Assembly: GCA_903824045.1 (NCBI GenBank)
Contig: CAIJVD010000028.1
Coordinates: 57,167-121,166, forward strand
Direction: 5' to 3'
Origin: an uncultured Chlorobiaceae bacterium
Lineage (GTDB): Bacteria; Bacteroidota; Chlorobiia; Chlorobiales; Chlorobiaceae
Length of the DNA stretch: 64,000 bases
This document shows, piece after piece, positions 63,623-64,000 of this stretch. The translations under genes were made by a program, and so were the position numbers. Position 1 is the first letter of the stretch; each line of letters starts with the position of its first letter. The notes under the pieces were generated by a model. It worked only from the letters and a program-made list of their open reading frames with translations, searched no databases and had not been told where the DNA came from.

Positions 63623-63712
63623 GATAGCTGCGTTAAGGTTGGATACAAGGAGTGACCATTCGACAGTGTAAGCCGGGTGCCGGCAATGCTTACAGGAAGA
63701 TATAAAAAGATT

Positions 63713-64000
63713 GGCTCTTCGCGGAAGTTAGTGGAATGAGTTGATAAAGTCGTAGACTGCAGTATTTCAATACGAGCCACCGAGATGCAAAAACTTACTG
63801 ACCATTACCAACAGCTCTTAGGATTTCCAGCCATCTGGCAGGTAGACGATGTCAACCTTTCAGTTTCTGGGTTGAAGATAGAAGTTCACCTCAAGTTTGT
63901 AGGCAATGACGTAGTATGTCCTGAGTGTGGAGATGCCGGCACACTCTACGACAGGGCTCCGGAGCAACGGTGGCGCCATCTTGATACCATGCAGTTTGAA
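63713..64000 (+). mobile_element. ISL3-family insertion sequence, left end only
   Basis: The putative left end begins GGCTCTTCGCGGAAGTTAG at 63713, which resembles ISL3-family terminal inverted repeats as I remember them. The transposase begins 72 bases inside. The element runs off the right edge, so the right end and target duplication cannot be seen. If ISL3 makes its usual 8-base duplication, AAAAGATT at 63705-63712 would be the left copy. Confidence 0.7.
63785..64000 (+). CDS. ISL3-family transposase, N-terminal part
   Basis: From the ATG at 63785 the frame stays open to the window edge, giving 72 residues. The N-terminus (LTDHYQQLLGFPAIWQVDDV) is followed by a zinc-ribbon half-site VVCPECGDAG and WRHLDTMQFE, the pattern of the ISL3 zf domain and start of the DDE transposase. 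The rest lies outside the window. Confidence 0.88.
   Translation, partial: MQKLTDHYQQLLGFPAIWQVDDVNLSVSGLKIEVHLKFVGNDVVCPECGDAGTLYDRAPEQRWRHLDTMQFE

Overview
The window is chromosomal DNA of a green sulfur bacterium (Chlorobiaceae, probably Chlorobium/Pelodictyon or a close relative). The call rests on chlorosome proteins CsmA and CsmC, two tandem magnesium-chelatase H subunits followed by bchM and bchE, a bacteriochlorophyll c synthase (bchK), bchJ, and a CruC-like carotenoid glycosyltransferase. The gene order matches what I remember of the same neighbourhoods in Chlorobaculum tepidum. No tRNA, rRNA or CRISPR array was recognised. The only clear mobile DNA is an ISL3-type element entering at the right edge.

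Layout. 1-5.0 kb: a cut-off extended SDR, an M16 protease, trigger factor, then acpS and nadC on the other strand. 5.2-6.1 kb: folB-folK. 6.1-11.4 kb: a minus-strand chlorosome island in which csmC and csmA, plus an unknown 537-residue protein, lie between two ArsA/Get3-like ATPases. 11.7-14.3 kb: pyrK, ssb, holA. 14.3-16.8 kb: a divergent pair, an extended SDR and a serine-palmitoyltransferase-like enzyme, that may make sphingolipid. 17-31 kb: a TonB-dependent receptor, then bchS-like, bchH-like, bchM and bchE, which carry protoporphyrin IX towards protochlorophyllide. 31-36 kb: small stress and housekeeping genes (Hsp20, DUF4438, an unknown Cys-motif protein, ArfB, a HAD phosphatase, a cold-shock protein, a seven-bladed WD40 protein). 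36-43 kb: a cruC-like gene, hisG, an lpxH-like gene, a farnesol/phytol-kinase-like gene, bchK, miaB. 43-48 kb: nifS/nifU-like Fe-S genes, a RodZ-like protein and a CHAT-like TPR lipoprotein. 48-50 kb: peroxiredoxin, DedA-like protein, ndk. 50-60.7 kb: a tight minus-strand operon (glgA, gmhB, hemW, DUF2723 membrane protein, lpxA, ROK kinase, comF, rsmE, AI-2E-family permease). 60.8-64 kb: an Ig-like lipoprotein overlapping bchJ, a small secreted protein, and the IS edge.

Much of the window serves one process. BchH/BchS, BchM, BchE and BchJ build the tetrapyrrole. BchK attaches the farnesyl tail, possibly helped by the neighbouring prenol kinase. CsmA and CsmC make the envelope and baseplate of the chlorosome that holds the product. 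The most interesting unexplained parts are the two cysteine-poor Get3-like ATPases with HSP20-like tails and the 537-residue protein that share the csm island; they are candidates for a chlorosome-assembly chaperone system. The SPT/SDR pair is a second candidate system. Most start codons were chosen by alignment memory and nearby Shine-Dalgarno sequences; uncertain ones are flagged.
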